64,000 nt of DNA from Stereocaulon alpinum (Eukaryota > Ascomycota > Lecanoromycetes > Lecanorales > Stereocaulaceae): the NCBI GenBank assembly GCA_018257865.1, contig JAEUBA010000064.1, forward strand, positions 120,222 to 184,221. Direction: 5' to 3'. The notes under the pieces are model-generated. The model made no database searches. It worked only from the letters and a program-made list of their open reading frames with translations, and was not told where the DNA came from. Both the position numbers and the translations under genes were made by a program. This document shows positions 33,980 to 45,810 of the stretch, in pieces; position 1 is the stretch's first letter; each line of letters starts with the position of its first letter.

Positions 33980-35450
33980 CGTGAAGAAGGTTGGTATGGG
34001 TGTATCGGAACGCGTGTATGTGGGATATGGGAGTTGGATGCAAATGTTTTGGTCTGAATCAGGTGAGGACTCGATGTTGTTAGGTTTGGTGAGGTTGATG
34101 AACACTGGAAATTGGCAACCGCACTAAGCGACGCGCTAGCGCCTCACGGTTTCCGCAGTTTTCCTGTCTTGTCCGTTTTCTGCATGCTATCGTATACCCT
34201 TTCAGGAGCACGAGAACAGCAATCACAGTTCAAACATGCTCTCACGATCAGTATCGCTCTCGGGTGCTCTTTGTTGTTCCTGTTTCTGACCGGGGCAAAA
34301 CTGTCTCCCAGTGACATTTTTCGCGCTCTTAGCTTGATTCGGGGCAATCCCCTGTCCACAGGCCTTCCTGGACCATTCCTTAACGATTTCAGGCATATTT
34401 CAGGTCGAGGGGACTTCTTGGCGATTGGACTTCTTAGCAAGTTACTTGGAACCCATGGATCGACCACACCGTCAGGTACTTCAATCAATACATTCCGTAG
34501 CTCTGTTCAAGCCTTGATGATCTACAACCTGCATGTTCTACAGTCATACACGAACGTGCACTTGACGTGAGCCTCGATCTAAAACCCTCCGGAACATCGG
34601 TCTATATTTTTGGGGTCTTGCATATCGAAAGATTGTTTACTCAGAAAGGGGACTACATACGGCACCACCGAGAGTCCTGTGTTGTACTACGTTTACTGGT
34701 TGTGCTTAGTACGTAACTCCAAGTCTACTGACTTATAGTCATAGTGAGGCCGCATGTTCTAGATGTTGGGATGGTACAGATCGGATTACCCTTGGCTAGG
34801 ATTTGATGTCAATAGAACGGCGGGCTCATCGAGTTGCCAAGGCATAAATTTCTGTTTGGTTGTGAATTGCAGACACATTGTTCTGCTTTTGTTGCTATGG
34901 TATTCTGATGTCTGTGTATTGTGAAGAGGTCACGAGGCCAGAGCAAGGCTACTGGTCTTAACCCTGGGCGTCTCACTTGGCAGTCTCTCCTAGAACCCAA
35001 TCTGCTGCAATCTAGGTAGTGGGTCATCAGCCTTTTACCCTCCGAGTGAGGAAGAGACAGTAGCCAGCATCTTTAGATTCTTTTGACGGTGGCCTAGAGT
35101 GCTTGAGTACTTCCGTAACTATTCTACTCCTTGGAGCGACGAGCATATCACGGCTCATGCTAGATTTGAGATGTTGAAAAGGCTCTTAGGGCTTGAAACC
35201 CTCGGCACCCCAGAATCTAGCGACTTAGGGTTTAGGGCTAGCGCATGCATGAGAGTTCAAACGTCTTATGTGCATAATAATGTAAAGTGTCCTCAAGACA
35301 TTTCACTCTCTCCATCTTCTTTCCATTTCCAAGTCACCCTGTGACATAAGGTGTGACGATCGATTCCTGTGGCTGCTAGGTCTCCTATACAAAGAAGCAT
35401 TCGATCACTGCTAAGCCGCCTCGCACCCTTCCATTCTTTTGCAGGACAAT
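33980..35450. other. Divergent promoter region between 14-3-3 and the Ca2+ ATPase gene
   Basis: About 1.5 kb without a supported gene. A 152-codon frame at 34112 starts only at TTG and has no family match. A pyrimidine-rich stretch ending TTTTGCAG lies directly before the ATPase ATG (acceptor-like, 35433-35444), so a 5' leader intron may exist. TTAGGGTTTAGGG at 35225-35237 is telomere-like but only two units long. Confidence 0.5.
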
Positions 35451-38400
35451 ATGGAGGCTTCTTTTTTGTCCACTGTGGAGGAGACACTAGAGTTTTTCCA
35501 AGTAGACGAGCAGCAAGGCCTTTCTGATCAGGACGTTCAGAAAGCCCTGGAGAAGTATGGACGCAACGGTACTGTACATCGCCACATCTAAAGTCACATT
35601 ATTCGGTGCTAATGGTCTCTTTGCATAGCCCTGCCAGAAGACCCCTCAACGCCATTGTGGAAGCTCGTACTCGAGCAATTCAAAGACCAACTTGTAGTTA
35701 TACTGTTAGGGTCAGCGGCAATTTCCTTTGTTCTCGCCCTTTTCGAAGATGAAGAGGGCTGGACTGCTTTCGTGGACCCAGCAGTCGTTAGTCAAAGTGT
35801 GTCTCTATAACGAGTGCTATGCTAACCTCAATACAGATTCTGACCATACTTATTCTCAATGCCGTCGTTGGTGTCTCTCAAGAAAGCAGCGCAGAGAAAG
35901 CTATTGCTGCGCTACAGGAATACTCCGCGAATGAGGCCAAAGTGGTTCGGAATGGCGGCGTGAGGCGTATAAAGGCGGACGACCTCGTACCTGGAGATGT
36001 TATATCAGTGACAGTAGGAGACCGAATCCCTGCAGACTGCAGACTCCTGTCAATCCAGAGCAATAGCTTTCGCGTCGACCAAGCAATCCTGACTGGAGAA
36101 AGTGAGAGCGTTGGGAAGCACACAAAGGCTATTAAAGATTCTCGAGCTGTAAAGCAAGATCAGATTAACATACTCTTCTCTGGCACAACGGTTGTCACGG
36201 GCACTGCTTCAGCGTTAGTCGTCCTCACTGGAGGTTCAACTGCTATAGGAGACATCCATGAAAGCATCACCTCTCAAATCTCGGAGCCTACACCACTGAA
36301 AGAGAAGCTCAATGATTTCGGAGACATGCTTGCAAAGGTCATCACCGTGATTTGTGTCGTGGTCTGGCTCATCAACATTCAGCATTTCAATGATCCTTCA
36401 CATGGAAGCTGGGCGAAAGGAGCCATCTACTATCTCAAGATCGCTGTCTCGCTTGGCGTAGCAGCAATCCCTGAGGGTCTGGCTGTCGTCATTACGACCT
36501 GCCTTGCTCTTGGAACCCGAAAGATGGCGGCTAAGAACGCAGTTGTTCGAAGTCTTCCCTCTGTTGAAACGCTTGGAAGCTGCAGTGTAATCTGCTCTGA
36601 CAAGACAGGTACCTTGACCACGAATCAAATGAGTGTGAATAAGATGGTGTATCTCAATGAATCTGGGACAGGTCTAGAAGAGCTTGATGTGCAGGGGACG
36701 ACTTTTGCTCCTGAAGGTGGTATCCTGTATCGCGGCGAGTACATGAACGATCTAGCAGCAAAATCTACAATAGTGATGAAAATGACTGAGGTTGCTGCGT
36801 TATGTAATGAATCGCAACTGTCCTTCGACTCGAAGAATGGTACATTCAGCAATGTGGGAGAGCCTACTGAAGGCGCTCTGCGTGTCCTCGCTGAAAAAGT
36901 TGGTAGTCCGGAGGTAGCTGTGAACCAAGTGAGCAGGGCGCTGCCCATTCAAGAACGATTGCATCGTATCAGCAGATACTACGAAGAGAAGAACCCGCTT
37001 CTTGCGACATACGAATTTTCAAGAGATCGAAAGAGCATGTCAGTGCTTGTTGGCCAAGATAAGCAGCGGCGTCTCCTTGTGAAGGGAGCTCCAGAATCTA
37101 TCCTTGAACGTTGCTCCCACGTCCTACTAGGGAGAAACGGAAAACGAGTCTCATTGAACAAGCAACTCACGAACCTACTATCAGAGGAAGTTGTCGACTA
37201 CGGAAATCGTGGTCTTCGTGTTATAGCGCTCGCCAGCGTTGATGATGTCGGATCCAATCCTTTGACAGGCTCTGCTAAAACGACGGAAGAGTACAGCCGT
37301 CTAGAGACCAACATGACGCTTATTGGTCTAGTTGGGATGCTTGATCCGCCAAGACCAGAGGTAGCAGGTTCCATTCGTAAATGCAGAGAAGCAGGCATCC
37401 GAGTTATAGTCATCACTGGTGATAACCAGAATACAGCCGAAACTATCTGTCGCCAGATTGGTGTCTTCGGCGAGCGCGAGAACCTTAAGGGAAAGAGCTA
37501 TACTGGGAGAGAATTCGATGCCTTGAATAGTAAAGAGAGACTGCATGCCGCTAAGACTGCATCACTCTTCTCCAGAACAGAGCCCACGCACAAATCGCAG
37601 CTTGTAGACTTGCTTCAAGATGCTGGTGAAGTTGTTGCGATGACTGGGGATGGCGTCAACGATGCTCCTGCGCTCAAGAAGTCTGACATTGGCGTTGCCA
37701 TGGGTTCAGGTACCGACGTAGCTAAGCTTGCGGCCGACATGGTCCTTGCAGACGACAACTTTGCAACTATTGAAAGCGCTGTCGAAGAAGGCAGATCAAT
37801 CTACAACAACACCCAGCAGTTCATTCGGTATCTCATTTCATCCAACATCGGAGAAGTCGTTTCTATCTTCCTGACAGCAGCAGCAGGCATGCCTGAGGCG
37901 CTGATACCAGTGCAACTGCTCTGGGTAAACCTTGTTACTGACGGTCTCCCCGCGACGGCGTTGTCATTTAATCCTCCGGACCATGATGTGATGAGGAGAC
38001 CGCCTAGGGGTCGTGACGAGCCCTTGATCAGCGGATGGCTTTTCTTCAGGTACATGGTCATCGGAATCTACGTCGGTGGGGCAACAGTGTTTGGGTATGC
38101 ATGGTGGTTCATGTTCTATCCGGGAGGCCCTCACATCACCTTCTGGCAACTGGTAGGCTACATGGTGGATAACGTGGAATGACTACAGTGCTAACGAAAG
38201 CGCCTAGTCTCATTTTCACCAATGCTCTTCTCAATTTCCCCAGATTGGCTGCGAGATGTTCTCCAATGATAGCGCCAAGGCAGCATCCACCATCTCGCTT
38301 TCAATGTAAGTCGTTTTGCTGGCTGGTCCAAATCCTCTGGCTAACACGTATCCCAGCTTGGTTGTCATTGAGATGTTGAACGCCATGAACGCACTATCGT

Positions 38401-38719
38401 CAAGTGAATCGCTCCTCACCCTTCCGTTATGGGAAAATATGATCCTAGTCTACGCGATCACCCTGTCGATGGTGCTACACTTCTTACTGCTATACATACC
38501 TTTCCTCCAAGGCCTCTTTTCCATTGTACCCTTGAATTGGAGCGAGTGGCAAGCTGTGCTGCTCATAAGCATACCCGTCATGTAAGTGAACATTGTTCCC
38601 AGCTTGTCGACGCTTGAAGCTAACAGGTCTCTACCAGACTCATTGACGAGGTCCTGAAGTTCTTCGAGCGGAAGATTTACCTCCCAAAACCGGTAGAGAT
38701 CAGAGCTAAGAAAGAATAG
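35451..38719 (+). CDS. SERCA-type P-type Ca2+-transporting ATPase (998 aa, six exons)
   Basis: It pumps Ca2+ from cytosol into the ER or a related store. Exons are inferred as 35451..35568, 35629..35786, 35837..38152, 38208..38305, 38357..38581 and 38638..38719, all phase-consistent. The N-terminus (STVEETLEFFQVDEQQGLSD) and the entry to helix 1 (PLWKLVLEQFKDQLVVILL) are SERCA-like. Catalytic features are intact: TGES in the actuator, PEGL in helix 4, the phosphorylated Asp347 in CSDKTGTLT, KGAPE in the nucleotide domain and TGDGVNDAPALKKSDIGVAMG-type hinge motifs. Ca2+-site residues in helix 6 are visible in QLLWVNLVTDGLPATAL. The C-terminal helices come from three small exons and the tail is KPVEIRAKKE. 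Length matches SERCA (about 1000). It is more SERCA-like than Pmr1-like because of the length and helix 1-2 loop. Confidence 0.95.
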
Positions 38720-39155
38720 ATGCATGTTTACGTTGGGTAGACCGTGGATCTCCGAGGATACCTTCCTTTCGGACATGTATCAATACTAGACGCATAGAAA
38801 TTACTACTCCAGAATTATACAGCTTTAGTAGATCGTGTCATGTATCAAACCAATAGCTTTCCGTTAACAGGTGACTCAGAACAAGTACCTTAGTACACGC
38901 GAAACAGCTCGAGATGCATCAACACATCAACAGCATGGTTGTTAGTGATTACTAAGGTACGTGCCTTAGCGTTGATCTCTTCGCACCTAATCTTATCGAT
39001 AAAGCAAAGGCCGAGACCTTTGACTTTCTGCCTGTTCCATCCCTCTCGCGATCGCAACCGCCTCATCTATCACGAACTGCTATGTCTCACTGCTCTTGTT
39101 GTTTTACAGCTGCTACCCTTGTTGCTATTGCCTGTCTAGGGTAGCAGGGTTTACA
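38720..39155. other. Intergenic, promoter region of the SNF2/RING gene
   Basis: About 440 bases between two genes on the same strand. No element is recognised. Confidence 0.45.
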
Positions 39156-42100
39156 ATGCATCGCTCCAGCATCCAACTACACTTCCACAGTGAGTTCTTT
39201 GCTGGGCATTCGACGACTTGACTTTCTTAATGCTAATTTCGGACCAGAGCAAGCTCCAGAGACCCTTGGCGCCTTCCTTGGCGGAAAAACGCCTCCATCC
39301 GCCACAAGTTCAGATACGGACCAAGAGCCGCCAAAAAAGAGGCGAAAGGTTACCTCAAGCAATGCCGCAACAGCGCCCCTCCCTTCAGCGGCTTCTGACG
39401 AGTACCTGACACTTGCCCGGGTTGATCTTAGCATCGTAGGGCAACCCAGTGATTCTACTGAGCTTTGTAGGCTAACAGTGGGACTAGGCGTTCCGAAAAA
39501 CCTTGGGCAAATCATATCCTTCACCCTCCTTGGATGGGAGAAAAGGGCAGCAAGCAGAAGATCGCGTGGAGCAATATCATGTCCTGCTTGAAGAATTTTC
39601 CGAAACCATCGATGGTGAATACCAGTGTCGGTTGGTCACAATATCAGGTGAAACGCTGCTCGATGATGTGGTGCACGCGAAAATTCCTTCCCAGACATTG
39701 GAAGTCTTGCGGAAAGCCATCTACCATCCGATTAGGCGCCTACAAAAAGACCATCTGAAAAGCACGTTCACCATTTCCAAGTCTCTTGGCTATGGCCATG
39801 ATCCATCTATTCCTATGATCGACCTTTGTGTCAGGATCTTAGTCCCGAATGCAACGAATATGGCTGACAGCATTGGTATATCAAGGGATGACTTGCTCAA
39901 CATCTGTACACCGGAATCAACGTCGGATGTGTCAGACCTTTGGTCGCCTCGAGATTTCTATGACAACGTTCATGTGCCAAGCAATGCTGGCGTAGCGCTG
40001 ACGGTCGTTGAAGAGCTACATTGCAAATTGTTTCCATTCCAAGAAAGAGCTATACAATGGCTGCTCTGGCGAGAAAGAGCACATAATATCCAGCAGCCTC
40101 CAGAGGTGCCAACGGAGCTCCCGCATGGATTTATGAGCACCAGTGACGCGGATGGGAGGCAATGCTTTATCAGCCAATTCCTGGGAATGGCCACTACTGA
40201 TGAGCAAGTTCCCGTAAGAATGGGCTCAGGCCCGAGAGGAGGTATCCTCGCGGAGGAGATGGGCCTGGGGAAAACGGTTGAGATGATGGCACTGATTCTT
40301 CTTCACAAGCAAGATTCGTCCACGAAACGCACGTTGTCACCGGACGATCTGCCGCATTCATCTGCCACTCTGATAATCACACCACCGGCGATTTTGCAAC
40401 AGTGGAAGACTGAACTTGAGACCCTGGCTCCCAGTCTCAGTGTGTTTATCTATCATGGCCTCAGAGTTGAAGCAGCGAGACAGGACTATGATGAGCTGAT
40501 AACGCGATGCATGCAGCATGATGTGGTCTTGACGACCTACAATGTTCTCGGTAGAGAAGTTCACTACGCCGAGTCAGCTGAACGAAATTTTCGTCACAAG
40601 AAGCGATATGCAAAGAGACTTTCCCCACTGACGCAGATGGTTTGGTGGCGCGTGATCTTAGATGAGGCTCAAATGGTGGAGAGTGGGGTCAGTAACGCTG
40701 CAAAGGTCGCAAAACTCGTACCCCGGCAAATCGCCTGGTGCGTGAGTGGCACGCCAGTAAAGAAAGATGCAAGAGATCTCCTTGGGCTACTCGATTTCCT
40801 GCGATACCAACCCTACTGCAACTTCTCAACAAAGACGTGGGATCGCCTGGTAACGCACCACAAAGACGTTTTCAAACAAGTTTTTCGGACCCTTGCTCTG
40901 CGGCATACGAAAGAGCAGATCAAAGATGACCTTCAACTCCCCTCTCAAAAGCGGGTTGTGATTACAGTCCCATTCACTCAAATCGAAGAACAGCATTATA
41001 TGACATTGTTCAAACAAATGAGCGAAGATTGTGGCTTAAACCTTGACGGGACTCCAGCGACGGAGGACTGGGATCCTGAGTCATCTGTTATAATAGAAAA
41101 GATGCGGAGTTGGCTTACCAGACTTCGACAAACTTGTCTTCACCCTGAAGTTGGCGGCAAAAATCGAACAGCTTTAGGTGGAAAAGGACCATTGCGGACA
41201 GTCGGCGAAGTACTTGAAGTGATGATAGAGCAGAATGACACTGCAACTCGCACGGAAGAACGTGCGCTGCTCCTATCTAAGGTCCGCAGAGGCCAGATAC
41301 TTGAGCACGCGAAACACAGCCAAGACGCTTTGGATATATGGCTGCAGACCCTTGAAGAAGCCAGAGGAATAGTCCAGGAATGCCGGGATCAATTGCATGC
41401 AGAGGCTGCTAAGCTGGGGTTGACTGAAAGGCCTGTCGCAATGGGCGAATCAGTTGAAACAGAAGCTGCTGCTGCTGCTGCAACTCGGACGGGACCTCAC
41501 CGCCACAGACTACGCGCAGCCATTGAAATCGAGCATATGTGCACTTTCTTTGTTGCCAATGCCTACTTCCAGATCAAAACAGACGAGGATTTGACCAAGC
41601 CCGAGTCAGTTGACTTTTATGAACTCGAGAGAAAAGAGGAATCTACTTATGAACAGGCAAAGCTCCTCCGCAGGGAGCTACTACGAGAGGCTCACAACAA
41701 GGCCGACACGCTGATGACTATAATCAACGAGAAGGCGACGCATCAATCGTTCGTCAGTATTCCAAAAATCTCACCATTGAAAGAAAAAGGAGGCATTGAA
41801 TCTAGATCCCATGTTGATCGACTTGACCAATTGATCGTTGTGATGCAAAATCAAGCAATCAAACTTGAAGAGTGGAGGGTGAAGACCACAAAGCTTCTGC
41901 TTTTACCCCTTGTCGACGAAGAGGAGACTGATCTTCAGGGAGACGAGTACGAGACGTCAACAAAACAACAAGACGAGGTTTATGTATATGTCGACGCCTT
42001 AAGGGCTCTAACAGCTGATCGACATGACATTGTGACTGGCCAAGAAAACGAACTTGTTAAACATGAGATGCTGGTTGCCTTCAGGCAGGCCAAGGCAGGA

Positions 42101-43731
42101 GGCGGCCATTCTCCCGAGCTGTTAATGCAACTACTTTCGATTCGTAGCAAACTTAAGCCACCCAAGGACCTTGGATCTGTTAGAGGCATGATCACACAGC
42201 TTCGTGAATTGAAAACTGCTCTACGAGGATCTTCTGAAAGAGGCAATTCTCGCGCAGCTGCGGAGTTGATTATTGTCAGCGGCGCGTTGCACAAGCTTCA
42301 CCAGATCTCAACCGAACAGACCAAGACTGTTACGCGACTAGACCGTGAAATCGAGCTATTCAAAGATACAATGAATTTGCGACTTGAATACTACCGACAA
42401 TTACAAGCCATCTCCGACACTGTCGCTCCTCATGAGGAGGAGTTGACGGAGGAAGCTCGAAATGCTGTTCTGCTCGAGAAAGAGGCCCTTGAACGTCGAA
42501 TTAAAGCTCGGATAGCTACACTGAAATCAAAAGCCCGCTATCTCATGCACTTGCGTGACGAGGCTACCAATGTTGAAACCCAGAAAATGTGTATAATCTG
42601 CCAGCAGCCCTTCGAGGTGGGAGTTCTGACCTCATGCGGACATTCATACTGTGTTGAGTGTCTTCGATTGTGGTGGAATACCCACAGAAACTGTCCAACT
42701 TGCAAGAAGCATCTATCCAAAAGTGACTTCCATCAAATAACGTGCGTATACTCCGTAATTCTCGGCCTTTAGTGGGACTGCAAGCACCAATTGCTGAATA
42801 ATCCGCAGATACAAACCACAAGAATTGACAATGGAAGAGGAAGAGCCAGAAGAAAAGGAGATAACCGTGGCAAAGGGTGCCGAAAGTTCGGCCATCTACT
42901 CAGGCGTTCGTGACACCATTCTGAATCAAATAAAGAACATTGATTTGGAAGGTTCGTTTGGTACGAAGATTGACACGCTCGCTCGGCACATGTTGTGGAT
43001 TCGAGAACACGACCCAGGCGCAAAATCTGTTGTCTTCTCTCAGTACAGGGACTTCTTGGATGTCCTCGGAAAGGCCTTTCGCCAATTCAAGATTGGCTTT
43101 ACCGGTTTTGACCAAAAGGATGGGATACAGAAATTTAAGCACGACCCTAGCGTAAGTGCATGATTGGCAGTGTCCAAGGATACAGGCTGACGTGATACAG
43201 AAAGAGTGCTTTTTCCTCCATGCGAGAGCACATTCTTCGGGCCTGAACCTTGTCAACGCAACACACGTCTTCCTTTGCGAACCGTTGATCAACACAGCCA
43301 TCGAGTTGCAAGCTATTGCTCGAGTCCATCGTATTGGACAGCACCAGCCAACGACGGTATGGATGTACCTTGTGGAAGACACCGTGGAGAAATCGATATA
43401 CGACATCTCTGTGACCCGACGGCTATCACACATGGGCCGAACGGCTGCAAAGGATAACACGAACGACGACGTATACTTGGAGAGTAAGATTGAGGCGGCC
43501 AATACTCTGGAATTGGAACAAAGACCGCTTGACAAGCTGCTTGATAAGGATAGAAAGTCTGGTGAGATGGTAGGCAAAGACGACCTGTGGAACTGCCTAT
43601 TCCGTCACCGACTCGGGCAGACCGGTCGTGTTTCCAAGGTAGCAGAGCGAGAGGTCGCTCGATATCTCGGGGCTGATGCAGCTGAGGCGCGTCTTGGCCT
43701 TGGCGAAGAAGTCACCAATGGTGTAACATGA
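39156..43731 (+). CDS. SNF2-family helicase with RING finger, SHPRH/Irc20-type (about 1466 aa; apparent one-base frame break)
   Basis: A chromatin-linked ATPase and probable ubiquitin ligase. Inferred exons are 39156..39189, 39248..42741, 42809..43151 and 43201..43731; intron 1 has GTGAGT, a TGCTAAT branch site and CCAG. An NLS-like PPKKRRKV lies near residue 40. The helicase half has GGILAEEMGLGKTVEMM (Walker A) and ILDEAQMV (motif II, DEAQ rather than DEAH, as in the SHPRH group). After long coiled segments comes a C3HC4 RING (CIICQQPFEVGVLTSCGHSY, then CPTC). The C-terminal helicase lobe includes VVFSQYRDFLDVL and the motif VI sequence IARVHRIGQ. The reading frame changes by one base between 39488 and 39591 with no credible intron. 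Reading three rather than four A at 39540-39543 gives a smooth sequence. This is either a sequencing error or a real lesion (see findings). Confidence 0.85.
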
Positions 43732-44313
43732 CGACCCTCTGACTGTCGGACAGCACCAGCAAGCGATGGAAGAACACATCCAAGGATCGAATATTTAACA
43801 ATAGAGAATGGGGCATGTGAAAACCAAATTGCTATTTATTTTGCGCACTTTCATATATCTCCACCCTTCATCTACAATGACGACGCATTATTGTAAGTCG
43901 CGATGTGTCTGCATCCGGTCAGGCTTCTTGGCATTTGCCTCGTGGTTAATGAGCCACGCAAGCGAGGCAAGGAGGCAAGCTCGGGGGCCGGGGCCTAGGG
44001 CGAGCCGATATGCCGACTTCCGAAGCCTTCCGCGTCTTGGAGATCTGACGATGACGAAATGCCTGAGGCTTTGCAATTTTATGAATCTGTGCTATTCCCA
44101 ATCATTTTTTATTGTTAACATGCGTCGCGGTCTTAAAACATTCATTTGTGCCCCTCTACACGCCCTCATTAATAACTTCCGCCTCTCTACTCCGCTACTA
44201 ACCATCAAAGCTACATTCAGCTGTGTGCGCGAAGCTCATACCTAATACAAACATCACACGCGACAACCTCTCCATTCCGAGCTTGAGGCACTTATCCTGC
44301 GCACTTCTCCAAC
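43732..44313. other. Intergenic, promoter region of the Sfk1/DRAM-like gene
   Basis: About 580 bases with C/T-rich promoter-like sequence near 44170-44300. No gene is supported. Confidence 0.45.
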
Positions 44314-45261
44314 ATGGCCGTCCCTGGCACCCTCAAATATGGCTTCATCTGGATCCTTCCCCTCATCAGCGCATTCACATGGCTTGGTTCGTTCTCCCCA
44401 AATCCAATCACATTTGTCCGCCAACCCAATACCGTTCCTTAACTATGTGCAGGCATGCTTCTCGCAATGTTCATAGTCTGGGAACTTGAAGGCTCCCCTC
44501 ACTACGCCTCGATGGACTCCAACCAGCAAATAGCCTATATCTCCGACATTGGCGCTCAAGGCCTCAAGCCCCTCTTCATAGCCGGCTGCGTCGTTACTAC
44601 CGTCTTCCTCGACCTCAGTTTCGCTTCAGAGCGCTGGCTTCGACACACGGGTCGCTTGGCAAAGAACCTAGGGATGGCTGAGAAAATCCTTTCAGGCTTG
44701 TCAATAGTGTTCGCAGTCGCAGGAACAGCAGGGCTGATCCTACTGAGTATCTTCGATACGTTGCGCCACCCAAAGCTCCACGACGGGTTCTTACTCCTCT
44801 TCATCGCAGGCTACGTGATCAGCGCCATCTTCACCTGCGCAGAGTACCAACGCCTGGGTATCCATTTCCGGGAGCACTCCATCCTTCGCTTCAGCTTCTG
44901 GGTGAAGTTAGCATTCATCCTCTTCGAAATTGCCCTCGCAATCGTCTTCGGCACAACTTCATTCACTAAGCGGAAAAACATTGCTGCAGTCTTTGAGTGG
45001 ATCATCGCCCTCGTTTTCACTTTCTACGTTTTGACCTTTTTCGTTGATTTGGTGCCGGCTGCCAGGAGCAAGCAGGAACGTACCAATATTGAGAGGTTGC
45101 GTATGCGGGAGGCAGAGAACGGAATCGCGATGATGGACGGTGTGGGGCATACGAATGAGATGATGAACGGCACGGTAAAGGGCATGGCGAACGGGGCGAA
45201 TGGAAACGCATACGCAATCGGTGCGACGGGACATGAGAGCTTGGGGCCTGGACAGTATTAA
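44314..45261 (+). CDS. Frag1/DRAM/Sfk1-family membrane protein (293 aa, two exons)
   Basis: Exons are inferred as 44314..44386 and 44453..45261, with a 66-base intron (GTTCGT..GTGCAG) that joins WL to GMLLAMF in frame. The family acts at the plasma membrane or lysosome/vacuole; yeast Sfk1 helps the PI4-kinase Stt4 and lipid asymmetry. Six hydrophobic segments are visible. The segment 1-2 loop includes WELEGSPHYASMDSNQQIAYISDIGAQGLK, shown here only as the pieces EGSPHYASM and AYISDIGAQGLKPLF, which is the family signature. The last 65 residues are hydrophilic and cytoplasmic, with repeated MMNGT/MANGAN sequences. Neighbouring Eis1 is also a plasma-membrane organisation protein, but this may be chance. 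Confidence 0.88.
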
Positions 45262-45810
45262 TCGCCTGCGGCGCAGAACTTTTGATCTGGGTGTATATAG
45301 AGGACGGCCCGCGTATCCAGCGGGGTCTTTGAAGTGTATATACAAGGACATCGATACATAACTGTAGGTAATTCCTCAGGTGTCAGGGAGCGTTATGAAC
45401 GGGGTGGTAGTTTTTAGCATTGCATAACGAGTCGATAGAATAGACGATCAATACCATAGTCATACTGCATAGAAGATCTCAGACCTTTAGCATCTTCACC
45501 TCGGCAAAGGGACGTTTCTGTATGTTCAAGTCTTACCGAACTGTCTCGACTCCGTGGCAAGCGATAGACACAATGGTGAAGGAGAAACCACTCGTATTTA
45601 GAAGTTTACAATAGAATTAGCTAGAATAGCATATACGTCTCTTGAAGCGACAGGTCAGACCCAACTAAGGTACATGAATAGGTATCAGCTTGCTCAAGAC
45701 ATATAAGAGTATTCGCACCAGTAATCAATAGCCCTCGTCCATCACACTCTACCACCTCAACATGTATGCGCAATCTTGCCGTACCAGGCTAGCATTTGCC
45801 CCGATAACTC
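45262..45810. other. Intergenic between convergent genes
   Basis: 3' flanks of the Sfk1-like gene (+) and Eis1 (-); nothing else is recognised. Confidence 0.45.

Noticed and set aside
34112..34570. 152-codon plus-strand frame upstream of the Ca2+ ATPase gene
   Set aside because: Starts only at TTG, no family match, lies in the divergent promoter region.
35225..35237. Telomere-like TTAGGGTTTAGGG
   Set aside because: Only two units, in a normal promoter region; no evidence of an interstitial telomere.
42900..43577. 225-codon minus-strand frame
   Set aside because: Antisense to the helicase C-terminal exons, whose motif VI is clear on the plus strand.
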